Shown: positions 24,582 through 34,816, counted from the first letter of the stretch. The stretch is DNA of 64,000 nt from Oscillospiraceae bacterium (GCA_009776305.1 WRLY01000001.1:310001-374000), one strand, 5' to 3'. Made by a program: numbers and translations. Notes: generated by a model not told the origin, from the letters alone.

Positions 24582-25388
24582 ATGAACACACAAATTAAAG
24601 CAAGCTTTAAAAAAGAAATTTTAGCTTTTACAAGAACCAAAAGGTTTTTAATATTAGCCTGTGTTTTCATAGGCTGGGCGGCTTTAAGCCCGTTGTTAAT
24701 CAAGGGGCTTGACGTGTTGGCAGAGGGAATATATAACGAGCAGTTCATGAGTGAAATAGCCGGGATAACCGCCAACGCCTCAACGGGGGTAATGTCGGCG
24801 GTTCAAGACCTTTCGGGCATAGGCATATTAGTATTTTTGCTGTTAATAAACAGTTTTGCCGGCGGGGAGCAGAAAAAACGCTCCATAATGATTCCGCAAA
24901 GCTCGGGGCTTTCAGCTTTCAGCTATCTTTTCCCGAAATTTATAATTTACCCCCTCGCGATTTTTATTTTTTCCGTGGCGGGTACGCTTGTGGCAGGTGC
25001 GGTTTCGGCTTATATTTTTGAAAACAATGATATTGTAATATCAAACCTTATAATAAGCGGGGCGCTTTTAGGGGTTTATCTTATGCTTTATGTTTGCTTG
25101 CATTTGAGCCTCGGAACAGCCACGGGCAAGGCGGGAATGAGCAGTGCCGTCTGCATAGCCGCCTCAATGCTTCTGCCGAACTTTTTTGCGCTGGTTGACG
25201 CTCAGATGTATAATCCGTTTACGCTTCATATCAGGGCGCTTGAAATTGCCTCGGGTGAGGCAATGAGTGTAGACGTTATATTAACGGTTGTGGTTACTAA
25301 GGTTATAATGGTTTTGGTTTTCTTTGTTGCGTTGTTTGCACACAATGCTAAGAGGATTGATAATTCGGGTAATGAGATTTTAGTTTGA
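24582..25388 (+). CDS. ABC-2 type permease
   Basis: 268 aa with about six hydrophobic segments (ILACVFIGWAALSPLL, IGILVFLLLINSFAGG, IIYPLAIFIFSVAGTLVAG and others). The ORF directly follows the ATPase gene. It is the probable membrane partner of an exporter of unknown substrate. AGGAG ribosome-binding site at good spacing. Confidence 0.88.
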   Translation: MNTQIKASFKKEILAFTRTKRFLILACVFIGWAALSPLLIKGLDVLAEGIYNEQFMSEIAGITANASTGVMSAVQDLSGIGILVFLLLINSFAGGEQKKRSIMIPQSSGLSAFSYLFPKFIIYPLAIFIFSVAGTLVAGAVSAYIFENNDIVISNLIISGALLGVYLMLYVCLHLSLGTATGKAGMSSAVCIAASMLLPNFFALVDAQMYNPFTLHIRALEIASGEAMSVDVILTVVVTKVIMVLVFFVALFAHNAKRIDNSGNEILV

Positions 25389-25425
25389 AAAAAAGCGCAA
25401 GCATTGGAGAGGATGGTATTTTGGT

Positions 25426-26418
25426 ATGAACGTCGGGATTTTAGCCACCGGCTGGATAGCTGAAAAAGCCGCCGAAACCCTTTCGGCAATGACGGACGAA
25501 AGGATTTTCGCGGCGGCGGCAGGTTCGCGTAATATTGAAAAAGCTAAGGAATTCGCCGAAAAATTCGGAATAAAAAAAGCCTACGGTTCTTATGAAGAGT
25601 TGGCGGCGGACGATACGCTTGATTTAATCTATATAGCCTCGCCACATTCCCACCATTATGAACATGCTAAATTATGTCTTGAAAAGGGCAGAAACGTCTT
25701 AATCGAAAAAGCCTTTACCGTAAATGCGAAACAGGCGCGTGAACTTGTAAAAATTGCAAGGGCTCAAAAGCTTCTCCTTGCCGAAGCGATATGGACACGC
25801 TATATGCCGTCCCGTTTCGCGCTTGAAAAAATGCTTGAATCTGAAATAATAGGAGAGCCCTATATGCTTACGGCGAATTTGGGTTATAACAATATCCACA
25901 TGGAACGCATGTATAAACCCGAACTTGCGGGCGGCGCACTTTTGGATTTGGGGGTCTATGTAATCAATTTTGCCCTTATGACTTTCGGGACGGAAATAGA
26001 TTCGATTGAAAGCAGTGTGCAAAAGCATGAATCGGGTACTGATTTGCGGGAAAAAATTGTGATTCATTTTAAACAGCTAACCGCCGACGGTAAAAAAAAG
26101 TACGCCGAGTTATACGCCGCTCTTGATGAATTCACTGACAGAAAGGCGTTTATCCGAGCTGAAAATGGCTATATAGAAGTCGAGAATATCAACAATTGCG
26201 AATGGATTCGGGCTTTTATAGACGGTGCTAACACCGTGCATTTTGACGTTCCGAAACAAATTACAGGTTATGAATATCAATTTCGCGCCTGTCAAAAAGC
26301 CATTCTTGCGGGGGAAACAGAATGTCCCGAAATGCCGCACGAGGAAATTATAAGGGTAATGGAAATCATGGACAGCCTTAGGGAGAATTGGGGATTAAAA
26401 TATCCGATGGAGGATTAA
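25426..26418 (+). CDS. Gfo/Idh/MocA family oxidoreductase
   Basis: 330 aa. An N-terminal Rossmann fold ([16 protein letters not shown]) is followed by [13 protein letters not shown] and the EKAFTVN segment; most relatives have EKPxxxN with the catalytic Lys retained, as here. The C-terminal domain includes [16 protein letters not shown]. Members act as NAD(P)-dependent dehydrogenases on sugars or related compounds. The substrate is unknown; the gene ends 4 bp before glnN, which seems accidental in function but implies cotranscription. Confidence 0.88.
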   Translation: MNVGILATGWIAEKAAETLSAMTDERIFAAAAGSRNIEKAKEFAEKFGIKKAYGSYEELAADDTLDLIYIASPHSHHYEHAKLCLEKGRNVLIEKAFTVNAKQARELVKIARAQKLLLAEAIWTRYMPSRFALEKMLESEIIGEPYMLTANLGYNNIHMERMYKPELAGGALLDLGVYVINFALMTFGTEIDSIESSVQKHESGTDLREKIVIHFKQLTADGKKKYAELYAALDEFTDRKAFIRAENGYIEVENINNCEWIRAFIDGANTVHFDVPKQITGYEYQFRACQKAILAGETECPEMPHEEIIRVMEIMDSLRENWGLKYPMED

Positions 26419-26422
26419 TGTT

Positions 26423-28513
26423 ATGAACACCGCCGAATTATTCGGAACTCTCGTTTTTAACGACGATGTAATGCAGACAAGATTGCCTGAAGATACCTAC
26501 CGCGCATTGCAAAAAACCATTGCGCGGGGCAGTCACCTTGAGCTTGATGTGGCAAATATTGTCGCTGACGCTATGAAAGACTGGGCGATTGAAAAAGGCG
26601 CAACCCACTATTCACACTGGTTTCAGCCTATGACGGGCGTAACCGCCGAGAAACACGAAAGTTTTGTTTCGCCCGCCGACCAAAATCACGGGAAAGCCGT
26701 TATGGAGTTTTCGGGAAAAGCTCTTGTGCGGGGCGAGCCCGACGCTTCAAGTTTTCCGTCGGGCGGACTTCGCGCTACGTTTGAGGCGCGGGGTTATACC
26801 GCGTGGGACCCCACCTCCTACGCCTTTATAAAGGACCGTACCCTTTGTATTCCTACGGCGTTTTGCTCTTACGGCGGGGACGCGCTGGATAAAAAAACAC
26901 CGCTTTTGCGTTCGGTGCAGGCAGTGGATAAACAAGCGTTACGTATTTTACGGCTGTTCGGTAACAATTCCGCAAGCCGTGTAAACGTGACAATAGGCGC
27001 GGAGCAGGAATATTTTTTAATTGACAAAGAAGTCTATCAAAAGCGCCCTGATTTAATTTATTGCGGACGAACCCTTTTCGGTGCAAAACCGCCCAAAGGG
27101 CAGGAGCTTGAAGACCACTACTTCGGCGCAATCAAGCCGCGGGTTTCGGCATTTATGAAAGAGCTTGACGAGGAACTCTGGAAACTCGGGATTTGCGTTA
27201 AAACCGAGCATAACGAAACCGCTCCCGCCCAGCATGAATTAGCACCTGTTTTCAGCATTGTCAACATTGCCGCCGACCACAATCAGCTTATTATGGAGCT
27301 TTTAAAAACAGTGGCGGATAAGCACGGCTTAACCTGCCTTCTGCATGAAAAACCCTTTGAAGGGGTCAACGGTAGCGGCAAGCATATAAATTGGTCGCTT
27401 TGTACCGATACGGGAATCAACCTTATTGAACAAGGCGAAACCCCTTTTGTTCACGCCCAGTTTTTGCTGTTTTTAGTTTCGGTAATAAAGGCGGTTGACG
27501 AAAATCAGGATTTACTTCGCGTAAGTGTCGCAGGCGCGGGTAACGACCACCGTCTCGGCGCGAACGAAGCCCCGCCCGCTATTATTTCAATTTTTCTCGG
27601 TGACGAATTAACTGAAATACTTACCGCCATTGAAAACGACGCGCCGTATCAGGGCAGGGAAAAAACCTTAATGGAAATAGGTGTGACGGCTCTTCCGCAC
27701 TTCCCGAAAGATACCACCGACCGTAATAGAACATCGCCTTTTGCTTTCACGGGGAACAAGTTTGAGTTCAGAATGCCCGGCTCGGCGGCTTCCGTAGCCG
27801 ACTCCACCGTAATTATAAACACCATTGTCGCTGATGCGATAGGTGAATTTGCCGATATTCTTGAAAAAAGCGCCGATTTTAAAAAAGATTTAGCTAAACT
27901 TATAAGAGCCAATATAAAAAAGCATAAGCGTATAATATTCAACGGCAATAATTATTCTGAAGAATGGGAAAAGGAAGCCGAAAAGCGCGGACTTTTGAAT
28001 CTTAAAACCACCGTTTGCGCCTTGCCTTGTTTCATTACCGAAAAGAATACAGCCCTTTTTAAGCGGCAGGGTATTTTTTCTGAAAACGAGCTTAATTCCC
28101 GCTATGAGGTCATGCTTGAAAATTACTGCAAAATCTTGCATATTGAGGCGTTGACAATGGTTGACCTCATGAAAAAAGAAATCATTCCCGCAAGCATAGC
28201 TTACCAGAATGATTTAGCCAAACTTATTAAAAACAAAAAGGCTTGCGGCGGCTTTAACTGTGCGCTTGAAGACAGATTACTCGGCAAATTGGCGGGGATT
28301 TCGTTTATTTTCCTCGACCGCCTTGAGGAACTCGAAAAAAATATAACCGACCTCAAAAACGGCGAGCCGCTTGATGTTGCGCGGTATTATCAAAATACGG
28401 TTGTCCGAAGCATGGCGGCGTTACGGCAGACGGCGGACGAAATTGAAAATATGCTCGGAAGAAGATATTTAAATCTGCCGCTTTACGGGGAAATGCTTTA
28501 TAGTGTGAATTAA
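26423..28513 (+). CDS. glnN: glutamine synthetase type III
   Basis: 696 aa, the length of GSIII rather than the ~450 aa of GSI. The N-terminus FGTLVFND and [16 protein letters not shown] are GSIII signatures; active-site blocks [40 protein letters not shown] and [17 protein letters not shown] follow. It makes glutamine from glutamate and ammonia. GGAGG lies ahead of the ATG, which sits 4 bp after the upstream stop. The last 45 bp overlap the 3' end of remB on the opposite strand. Confidence 0.96.
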   Translation: MNTAELFGTLVFNDDVMQTRLPEDTYRALQKTIARGSHLELDVANIVADAMKDWAIEKGATHYSHWFQPMTGVTAEKHESFVSPADQNHGKAVMEFSGKALVRGEPDASSFPSGGLRATFEARGYTAWDPTSYAFIKDRTLCIPTAFCSYGGDALDKKTPLLRSVQAVDKQALRILRLFGNNSASRVNVTIGAEQEYFLIDKEVYQKRPDLIYCGRTLFGAKPPKGQELEDHYFGAIKPRVSAFMKELDEELWKLGICVKTEHNETAPAQHELAPVFSIVNIAADHNQLIMELLKTVADKHGLTCLLHEKPFEGVNGSGKHINWSLCTDTGINLIEQGETPFVHAQFLLFLVSVIKAVDENQDLLRVSVAGAGNDHRLGANEAPPAIISIFLGDELTEILTAIENDAPYQGREKTLMEIGVTALPHFPKDTTDRNRTSPFAFTGNKFEFRMPGSAASVADSTVIINTIVADAIGEFADILEKSADFKKDLAKLIRANIKKHKRIIFNGNNYSEEWEKEAEKRGLLNLKTTVCALPCFITEKNTALFKRQGIFSENELNSRYEVMLENYCKILHIEALTMVDLMKKEIIPASIAYQNDLAKLIKNKKACGGFNCALEDRLLGKLAGISFIFLDRLEELEKNITDLKNGEPLDVARYYQNTVVRSMAALRQTADEIENMLGRRYLNLPLYGEMLYSVN

Positions 28514-28744
28514 CGCCCTATCCTTTATCGTCCCCGTCCCAACATTGGTCACAAAAACCGTATCCTCGGTCAGCACAAAGCTTTTGGGCATATCAAGGGA
28601 GCAGTAGTAGATTTTTCCGCTTTTTTGGGCTTTGGCTAAAAACTTATTGACTGCAGGGTTTACCGTAGTCCGTTCAATATCGAAAACGCCGAGCAGGTCG
28701 TCGGAGTAAACCGAAACGTTACCCCCCAGATGTATGAAATTCAC
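28469..28744 (-). CDS. remB: RemB-like (DUF370) regulatory protein, GTG start
   Basis: 91 aa from a GTG at 28744, where the family begins ((M)[21 protein letters not shown]); the track ATG at 28786 lies deep inside recF. RemA/RemB proteins are small DNA-binding regulators of matrix and biofilm genes in Bacillus, and remB (yaaB) classically follows recF. It overlaps recF by 26 bp at its start and glnN by 45 bp (opposite strand) at its end. The Shine-Dalgarno sequence is weak (AAAGA), suggesting coupling to recF translation. Confidence 0.82.
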   Translation of the reverse strand: MNFIHLGGNVSVYSDDLLGVFDIERTTVNPAVNKFLAKAQKSGKIYYCSLDMPKSFVLTEDTVFVTNVGTGTIKDRALIHTIKHFPVKRQI

Positions 28745-29879
28745 CGTCTTTGACAAACCAAACACGTAAATCCTCCCTGTCTTCAAAATCCTTATAATCG
28801 CAGGAAGTAATAAACACCTGCGAGTTTTCCAGCCTGTTAATTATAAAATCGCGTCTGTTTCCGTCAAGTTCTCCCAAAACCTCATCGAGCAAAATCACGG
28901 GCGTTTCGTTATTATGGTTTCTGATTATTTCTGCCTCGGCAAGCTTCATGATGAGTGCAATGCTTTTAACCTGACCCTGCGAGCCGAACTCTCTCGCGTT
29001 TATATTATTTATGGTGAAGATTATGTCGTCCCTGTGCGCTCCCGCCCTTATGCGGGAATCAGGGGTTCTAAGCCCCTGATTTATACAAACGCGATTAAGT
29101 GCGTCGGCGTATATTCCGTAAAGCCCGCTTTTGTCTGAAAAATCGGGCAAATTTTCCTCTATTTCTCCGAAGACATTGCTTTTATAAACCATGTCAAGTA
29201 TTTCATTACCAAGAGTCAACTCGCTGTATAATTTTTTTGCGGTTTCCCGCAAAAACCCGAAATATTTCAGCCTGCCGTAGGTTAGGTTTATGCCCTGTCT
29301 TATAAGAATATCTCGCCAAACCCCCAGCATATCCCGCACCGAATCACGGGGATAGGGGCTTGCAAAATTGTTATTATTAAGTGCGGAAAGCTGTTTGAGT
29401 GCCAATGCGTAATCGGAGACGGCGCGTTTATGGGTTCTGTTTTGCATGATTGCCGTGTTGTCGATAAAAGCTCGCCGCAATTCCGCTGCGCCTTTGACAA
29501 GCGCCAAATGCTCAGGCGCGAAAACCACATGTTTTAACTCTCCGTATAAATCGGCGGCGTTTTTAAGGGGTATGTTATTTATTTCTGCCGAAACCCGTCC
29601 ATCCTTGATTTTATAAGTTGCGGTGTTTTCCTTGCCGGGAAAAGCGTCAGCTTCATAAAAAAGCGTCAGCGAGGTTTCGCCGTCATTATTTGCGAATGGC
29701 GCAAACGCTGTCGGTCGGGCACGGCGAAAGCCTTTTCCGAGGCAGACTGAAAGGGCTTCGAGCATATTGGTTTTACCTTGTGCGTTGTCGCCGTAAAAAA
29801 TATTCACGCCCTTGCGGAATTCCAATTCCGCTTTTTTTATATTACGGAAGTTTTCGGCGCGGATTCCCTTAATAATCAT
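28719..29879 (-). CDS. recF: DNA replication and repair protein RecF
   Basis: 386 aa. Walker A GDNAQGKTNMLEAL (around residue 31), the ABC-like signature region GSQGQVKSIALIMKLAE and Walker B TPVILLDEVLGELD are clear. RecF loads RecA at gapped DNA with RecO and RecR. Its start overlaps the yaaA stop by 4 bp and its end overlaps remB. The yaaA-recF-remB order is ancestral, but the block is 14 kb away from dnaN and separated from gyrB. Confidence 0.95.
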   Translation of the reverse strand: MIIKGIRAENFRNIKKAELEFRKGVNIFYGDNAQGKTNMLEALSVCLGKGFRRARPTAFAPFANNDGETSLTLFYEADAFPGKENTATYKIKDGRVSAEINNIPLKNAADLYGELKHVVFAPEHLALVKGAAELRRAFIDNTAIMQNRTHKRAVSDYALALKQLSALNNNNFASPYPRDSVRDMLGVWRDILIRQGINLTYGRLKYFGFLRETAKKLYSELTLGNEILDMVYKSNVFGEIEENLPDFSDKSGLYGIYADALNRVCINQGLRTPDSRIRAGAHRDDIIFTINNINAREFGSQGQVKSIALIMKLAEAEIIRNHNNETPVILLDEVLGELDGNRRDFIINRLENSQVFITSCDYKDFEDREDLRVWFVKDGEFHTSGG

Positions 29880-30100
29880 TTTACGGCTACCTTGAAGATT
29901 TGGTTTTCCCCCTCGACGTCAAGCGTAACTTTTTCGCCGCCGAACAGTTTTTTACCCCTCATTAGACAAGTTTCGCCGTTGACTAAAACCTTGCCGCCTT
30001 GGATTAGCATCTTGGCTTCGCCGCCCGACGAAACAAGGGAGCAGAATTTTAAAAACTGCTCAAGCTTTATGAAAGGCGGGTTGATATAAATTTCCTGCAT
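29876..30100 (-). CDS. yaaA: S4-domain protein YaaA
   Basis: 74 aa, a single S4 RNA-binding domain (IKLEQFLKFCSLVSSGGEAKMLI, GKVLVNGE, RGKKL). YaaA-type proteins are encoded just before recF across Firmicutes and are thought to act in ribosome biogenesis. It overlaps recF by 4 bp. Confidence 0.92.
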   Translation of the reverse strand: MQEIYINPPFIKLEQFLKFCSLVSSGGEAKMLIQGGKVLVNGETCLMRGKKLFGGEKVTLDVEGENQIFKVAVK

Positions 30101-30165
30101 TTTTAAATCCTTTTTAAATTCTTTAAAGTTATTTTAGTTATGCCGTTCATGGCGGGCAAAAACGC

Positions 30166-30849
30166 TCAATCATCAATAGTCAATTTTATAATCATTCCCG
30201 GTTTTCCGCCCTTTTTAGCGTCAATTAGCATAAGCCACGGCTCTTTTTTATTATTCGCAACAAATTCAATGATTTTCGGCTCTAAATTATGCTTTCTCAG
30301 CGCGTAAACAACGTCGGTGAGCCTTTCGGGAATGTGGCACATTTTCAGCCTGCCGCCGTATTTCAAAATCCTTGCCGCCGCCGCCGCCACGTCGTCAATA
30401 TCGCAGAGCAGTTCATGCCGTGCCGTGCCGCCGTCTTTGCGCTTAAAACCGTCGTCAGCCTTGTAATAAGGCGGATTTACGGTTACTATATCAACCCCTC
30501 CGGCGGGGATTGCCGATATGCTTTTCAGGTCTTGGAGGAGCGGGAAAATGACTTTGTCAAGTGAATTAATCTTTACGCTTTCGCGAAGTAAAATAATTGC
30601 GTCCTCATTTATGTCAAGGGCGTATATAGTTGGGCAGGCGGCGGGAAAATCGCCCGATTTCACAAAACCGGCTATAAGCAGAAACGGTATAATTCCGCAA
30701 CCCGTGCAAAGGTCGCAGACAATCTTCGCTTTTTTTGATTTTCGCAATCCCGAAGCCGTGAATTCAGCAAGCTTTACGGCGTCTGTTCCGAAACGGTGCT
30801 CGCGGCTTACGCACAGTTTTAAGTCGCCAATATCTAATATTTCAGTCAA
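30166..30849 (-). CDS. TrmN6-like methyltransferase (YabB/YfiC family)
   Basis: 227 aa. SAM-binding CDLCTGCGIIPFLL and the amino-methyltransferase motif VNPPYY with a following KDGGTARHELLCD match the tRNA1(Val) A37 N6-methyltransferase family. It begins with the family's typical early strand (LDIGDLKLCVSREHRFGTDAVKL). It probably methylates an adenine in tRNA; target not proven. It shares a 4-bp overlap with the HAD gene upstream. Confidence 0.88.
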   Translation of the reverse strand: MTEILDIGDLKLCVSREHRFGTDAVKLAEFTASGLRKSKKAKIVCDLCTGCGIIPFLLIAGFVKSGDFPAACPTIYALDINEDAIILLRESVKINSLDKVIFPLLQDLKSISAIPAGGVDIVTVNPPYYKADDGFKRKDGGTARHELLCDIDDVAAAAARILKYGGRLKMCHIPERLTDVVYALRKHNLEPKIIEFVANNKKEPWLMLIDAKKGGKPGMIIKLTIDD

Positions 30850-31499
30850 TGTTGTTTTTTCCTTGTTGATAAAGTCGAGTTGATTATATAATACAAATCG
30901 CTGAAATTCTGAACTCTGAAATCTGCGTTTAAAGTAAAATTTATATCCCTTGCAAACAGGCAGAACCTAACCCCCGCGCGCTCGGCGCATTTCAGGTCAA
31001 TTTCCCTGTCGCCGATATAAAGCGTTTCGTTTTTGTTCATTTTATATTTTTTTATAAGTTGATTCAGACCGTCGGGGGCGGGTTTACGTGGGAAACCGTT
31101 TTCTTTTGTAATAATTTCTCTGAAAAGTTCATAAAATCCGTGCTTTTGCATTAAGGACACCACCGACTTATCCCTGTGGGTAAAAAGGTAATTAAACGCC
31201 TCCTGCTCATGAATAAATCTGCAAATCATGTGCGCGTTGATATGCGGCAGGGCGTTTTGATTTTCGTAGATAATTTGAAATTCTTTGAAACTTTTACAAA
31301 AATAATCGTCTGTTTCATATTTTTCTTTATAAAAATCAAAGGCAGTTTGCATGGAAATACGCATTTGACTTTCAATTTCACCCAAGTTTTCTTGAACACC
31401 GTACTCTCTTTTAAGCGTAACCTGAAAAGCCCGCGCTGTGTGCGGATAGGTGTCGAACAACGTCCCGTCAAAGTCCCAAATAATATGTTTGAAATCCAT
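30846..31499 (-). CDS. HAD-superfamily phosphatase
   Basis: 217 aa. Motif I DFDGTLFDT, motif II LFTHRD, motif III Lys in FPRKPAPDG and motif IV YIGDREIDLKCAERAG are all present, with a helical cap between I and II, as in phosphoglycolate-phosphatase/beta-phosphoglucomutase-like enzymes. The substrate cannot be assigned. It is translationally coupled with the methyltransferase downstream. Confidence 0.88.
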   Translation of the reverse strand: MDFKHIIWDFDGTLFDTYPHTARAFQVTLKREYGVQENLGEIESQMRISMQTAFDFYKEKYETDDYFCKSFKEFQIIYENQNALPHINAHMICRFIHEQEAFNYLFTHRDKSVVSLMQKHGFYELFREIITKENGFPRKPAPDGLNQLIKKYKMNKNETLYIGDREIDLKCAERAGVRFCLFARDINFTLNADFRVQNFSDLYYIINSTLSTRKKQH

Positions 31500-31544
31500 T
31501 TAATTCACCCTCTGCACATATTATAATCCTTTTATCGCGGCAGA

Positions 31545-33380
31545 CTAATATATTTCCTGTGAAAGCGCAAACGCCGCCGCTTTTTCGCCCTTTGCCGCGA
31601 AAACCAACCCTTCTGTTTCGGCAAGTATGGTAACGTCGTCGCCGAATTGGGCTGTCAGTTCTGATTTTACGATAATAAAGCAGTCCTCGGGCAAGCTCCC
31701 GTAATTTTCAACGTTTCCGATATAGGCGTAACGGTTCAAAAAGCGCAAAATCGGCGCAAGGCTCGGATTTTCTCCTTGAGCCTCTGTCAGAGAATCCAAA
31801 ACATAAGCGGGAGGCGCGTCCGACGAGTTATAAATGTATTCTGAAATGGCGTAAGCTCCTCTGTTTTGAATCTGGGCGTGGCGCGCTTCAAAGGGGAGAT
31901 AAATTACTGCCGAATGTATGCAGGAATAAAGCACAGTAAGGCAAACACATACGGAAATTATATGCGCCCGATAGCGGTTGGCGCAACAGATAAAGACAAT
32001 CAGCAACGCCACAAAGCAAAACATTGCCGAAACGGTGAAAAATAAACCGTCAAGGTCTATCGGCGCGTCAATGGCAGAGCCGAGACGGACAGGCGATAAG
32101 CCCTGAATTGATTCGGGTCTGAGCTGTTTAACAGTTACTAATTTCGGTGCGGTGAAGGTGAAAAACAGCGCGAAAATCCCCCCGAGCATTATGGTGGAGT
32201 ATAAAAGCTTTTTAAAATCAAGTCCTTTTATAAAAATATAACAAAGCGTAAAGACTAACAAAAGCGGCGCCGCGCCGTCAATATAACGCCCGAATATAAA
32301 AGAATCCTGATAAAGTGTTAAATCAAGAGCCGAACCCCAAGCCGCAGAAGAAATCAGCATGAAAAAATTATAGACCAGTACAAAAAACGCAAAAGCGGTA
32401 AAGCTTGAATCGGCGTTGCCGAATCTTCTCATGCGGGAATCGGGGTAGGGAGCTTTGCGCCGTCTGTTTTCCCTGTATTCCCAAAGCGCCGAAACGCAAA
32501 GGCATACCCCCAAAGTGCCGAGCGCCCATGTCGAAACGGCTAAGTAATAAAGCTGTCCCGTAAGTACTGTGAAGAAGTTCCCCAAACCGCCGAAGTTTAT
32601 ATAAAAATCCGGCGAAGACACCGGTTGTCCCCGCGTTATTGCCGTAAGATATTCGCCGACGTAAACCTGAAATGCCGCTAAAATGACAAAAAGCGGTATG
32701 AAAGAGGCAAACAAAATCGACTTAACCCGAAGGATAAAAGTGGCGAATATTACAGTTAGTATAAACACTAAAACCAACAGCCATAAGCGCGGGTGAGCGG
32801 CGGGAGCGAAAGCGCAGACAAAAGCCGCAAAAACAGACAGAATAAATCGCAAAAACCTATTTTTCACTTCCGAAGACCTTATGAACAGCAAAGCTAACAA
32901 AAACGGTAAAAACACGCAAAGAGTTTCGCTCCAGATAAATTTTGAATAGGCGAAAGCCGCCGCGCCAAACCCTGCGGCAATAGCGCAAAGGGTTCTCTGC
33001 CATGCTTTTTTAAGTCCGAGAGAGGCTGTAATCTTATAGGTGAATACAGGTATCAGAGCGATTATTAAACTGTTTAAAATTAGCATACCTTTATATCTAT
33101 TTTCAGGTTCGCTTATCAGGAAATAAAAAGGCGCGTATAAAGCCGAGGCTAACCAACCTGAAGCCGCGTCATAATTGCTTGCCGCGCCCGATTGGTCAAA
33201 GCCTGAAAAAAAAGCACTCCAGGTCATCGCCGCTAACTCATCGGGATAAATCGACGGTATGTTCATACCGAGCGAAAAAATTGTATGCAAAAAAATGCCT
33301 GCGGTAAAAATCAAAAATAATAAGCCGCGGTCTCCGATTTTACGGTATAAATTGTCAAATTTTATGCCTAAAGAAACCAA
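31545..33380 (-). CDS. GT-C-like polytopic membrane protein, TTG start
   Basis: 611 aa from a TTG at 33380; AGGAGG lies 6 nt ahead, far better than the track ATG at 33413. About 11-12 transmembrane helices. The first external loop carries SIYPDELAAMTWSAFFSG, an acidic pair in the position used by GT-C glycosyltransferases that take lipid-linked sugars, and a C-terminal extracytoplasmic portion follows (ILRFLNRYAYIGNVENYG). It probably acts in envelope glycan or lipid modification. Substrate and partners unknown; it lies just after the RING-like membrane gene. Confidence 0.6.
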   Translation of the reverse strand: MVSLGIKFDNLYRKIGDRGLLFLIFTAGIFLHTIFSLGMNIPSIYPDELAAMTWSAFFSGFDQSGAASNYDAASGWLASALYAPFYFLISEPENRYKGMLILNSLIIALIPVFTYKITASLGLKKAWQRTLCAIAAGFGAAAFAYSKFIWSETLCVFLPFLLALLFIRSSEVKNRFLRFILSVFAAFVCAFAPAAHPRLWLLVLVFILTVIFATFILRVKSILFASFIPLFVILAAFQVYVGEYLTAITRGQPVSSPDFYINFGGLGNFFTVLTGQLYYLAVSTWALGTLGVCLCVSALWEYRENRRRKAPYPDSRMRRFGNADSSFTAFAFFVLVYNFFMLISSAAWGSALDLTLYQDSFIFGRYIDGAAPLLLVFTLCYIFIKGLDFKKLLYSTIMLGGIFALFFTFTAPKLVTVKQLRPESIQGLSPVRLGSAIDAPIDLDGLFFTVSAMFCFVALLIVFICCANRYRAHIISVCVCLTVLYSCIHSAVIYLPFEARHAQIQNRGAYAISEYIYNSSDAPPAYVLDSLTEAQGENPSLAPILRFLNRYAYIGNVENYGSLPEDCFIIVKSELTAQFGDDVTILAETEGLVFAAKGEKAAAFALSQEIY

Positions 33381-33424
33381 ATTAAACCTCCTGCGGCAGG
33401 GTAAAAAATTCACTCTTCATATTT

Positions 33425-34351
33425 TTACGCTAAAAATGTATATAAAATTCCGTACAGTAAAAGCATCAGCACGGCGTTAATGGCGAAACTGTCAAGCAAT
33501 GTATAAAGCAGACTGGGTTTTCCCGCATCCTGCAAGTGCTTATAATAATTTTCCCCTAAATCCGATATTTCCAAAGGCTTATCCGAATTAATTTTAAGGG
33601 AAAGCTCAGTTGCAAACTCAAGCGCGAAACGGTTTCTAATCATCTTAATCCTGTTGGTCATCCACAACAAATAGAAATAATCAAAGAAAAGCGCAAGTGC
33701 AATCCTCAGCGCGAAATAAATATACCACAGCGAGGACGCCGCCGCCTCAAGTTGACCTGAAGAGAACGGGGAAACAAACCCCGAAACATAAAAGAACGCA
33801 ACCAAGGTATTGGGTAAACCCAAAAGAAAAGCAATCAGCGCGGCAACTACCCCCGCCGCCCTCATTCTAGAGTAAAAAATATAATAGGGTATAAAAAGCC
33901 CCGCGAAAATATTAAATGAAACTTTTTGTCCGGAAGCGATTCTGCGGTACTTTAAAAAGCGCACGGGGTTCATCGCACCTTGAAAATGCGCTATTTCCTT
34001 TTCGGAAACGCCGTAAATAAAACGCTCTTCTGGTGAAGTCTGCTTTGCTTGTTCAAAAAACCCCATTTTTTCGAGGGTTTCCCTAATTTCACCGAAAAAG
34101 CTGTCCTCCGGTGGCTTGTTTTCGGTTGATGAATCGCCGACAACAGAATCTTCAGTCTGTTTTTCGGCGTTTTCCCGGCTTTGGTTCCAGACAAATCCGT
34201 TTTTATGCTCGGCTTCAAAAATGCAACTTCCGTGTATATCCCAACAGGCACGGTGATAGGGCGCTCCGCAATCGGGACAGATTACGGGACGCGAGGTTTC
34301 TGAAAATTTTTCTTTGCAAACAGGGCAATTTGTGTTTGTAAAATCGGTCAT
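33425..34351 (-). CDS. RING-like zinc-finger membrane protein
   Basis: 308 aa from the ATG at 34351, preceded by AAGGA. The N-terminus has a paired Cys/His array, NCPVCKEKF and ICPDCGAPYHRACW, like prokaryotic RING-type (Prok-RING) domains. An acidic linker follows, then three or four transmembrane helices (IFAGLFIPYYIFY, GVVAALIAFLLGL, IYFALRIALALFF, AINAVLMLLLYGI). In related proteins the helical part resembles DUF2628. Function is unknown; protein-protein interaction at the membrane is the likeliest inference. Confidence 0.7.
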   Translation of the reverse strand: MTDFTNTNCPVCKEKFSETSRPVICPDCGAPYHRACWDIHGSCIFEAEHKNGFVWNQSRENAEKQTEDSVVGDSSTENKPPEDSFFGEIRETLEKMGFFEQAKQTSPEERFIYGVSEKEIAHFQGAMNPVRFLKYRRIASGQKVSFNIFAGLFIPYYIFYSRMRAAGVVAALIAFLLGLPNTLVAFFYVSGFVSPFSSGQLEAAASSLWYIYFALRIALALFFDYFYLLWMTNRIKMIRNRFALEFATELSLKINSDKPLEISDLGENYYKHLQDAGKPSLLYTLLDSFAINAVLMLLLYGILYTFLA

Positions 34352-34467
34352 GGGTTTTTCCTTAACGTTTTGTTTAAATATTTCCAAATATAACAGCGGG
34401 TATAATCCTTTGACTTAAGAAACAAGAAATGTTTTTTAAGTTAATCGAGTATAACACCTCGTTTTGA

Positions 34468-34812
34468 GGGGCAGTTTATCTGTAAGCCGGGTTCTGTCAT
34501 GTACAATCATCTATCTGGACAAAGCGTCGCCGCTCTGTTCAAGCCGCTTTCACTAAAGGGGGTTTCGAGCAAAAACCGTTTCCCTCAAACATTAAGCGTT
34601 GCATCGGATAGGGTTTACATGGCAACATGGTCTCCCATGTTCCGGTGAGCTCTTACCTCGCCTTTCCACCCTTACGAACGATTGCCCGTTCGCGGTATAT
34701 TTCTGTTGCACTTGCCCTAAAGTCGCCTTCGGCTGCCGTTAACAGCTATCCTGCTCTGTGATGCCCGGACTTTCCTCATGCTTTAACATGCGATTGCACA
34801 ATAAACTGCCAA
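34468..34812 (-). ncRNA. rnpB: RNase P RNA
   Basis: On the - strand the sequence begins GGCAGTTTAT and contains the hallmark GAGGAAAGTCCGGGC, then GGTAAGAGCTCACCGG, and ends ACAGAACCCGGCTTACAG followed by ATAAACTGCC. The first and last 10 nt pair to make helix P1. The ~345-nt length and layout look like a type A bacterial RNase P RNA, the ribozyme that matures tRNA 5' ends. It has its own promoter at 34817-34845. No protein gene overlaps. Confidence 0.95.
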
Positions 34813-34816
34813 TATT

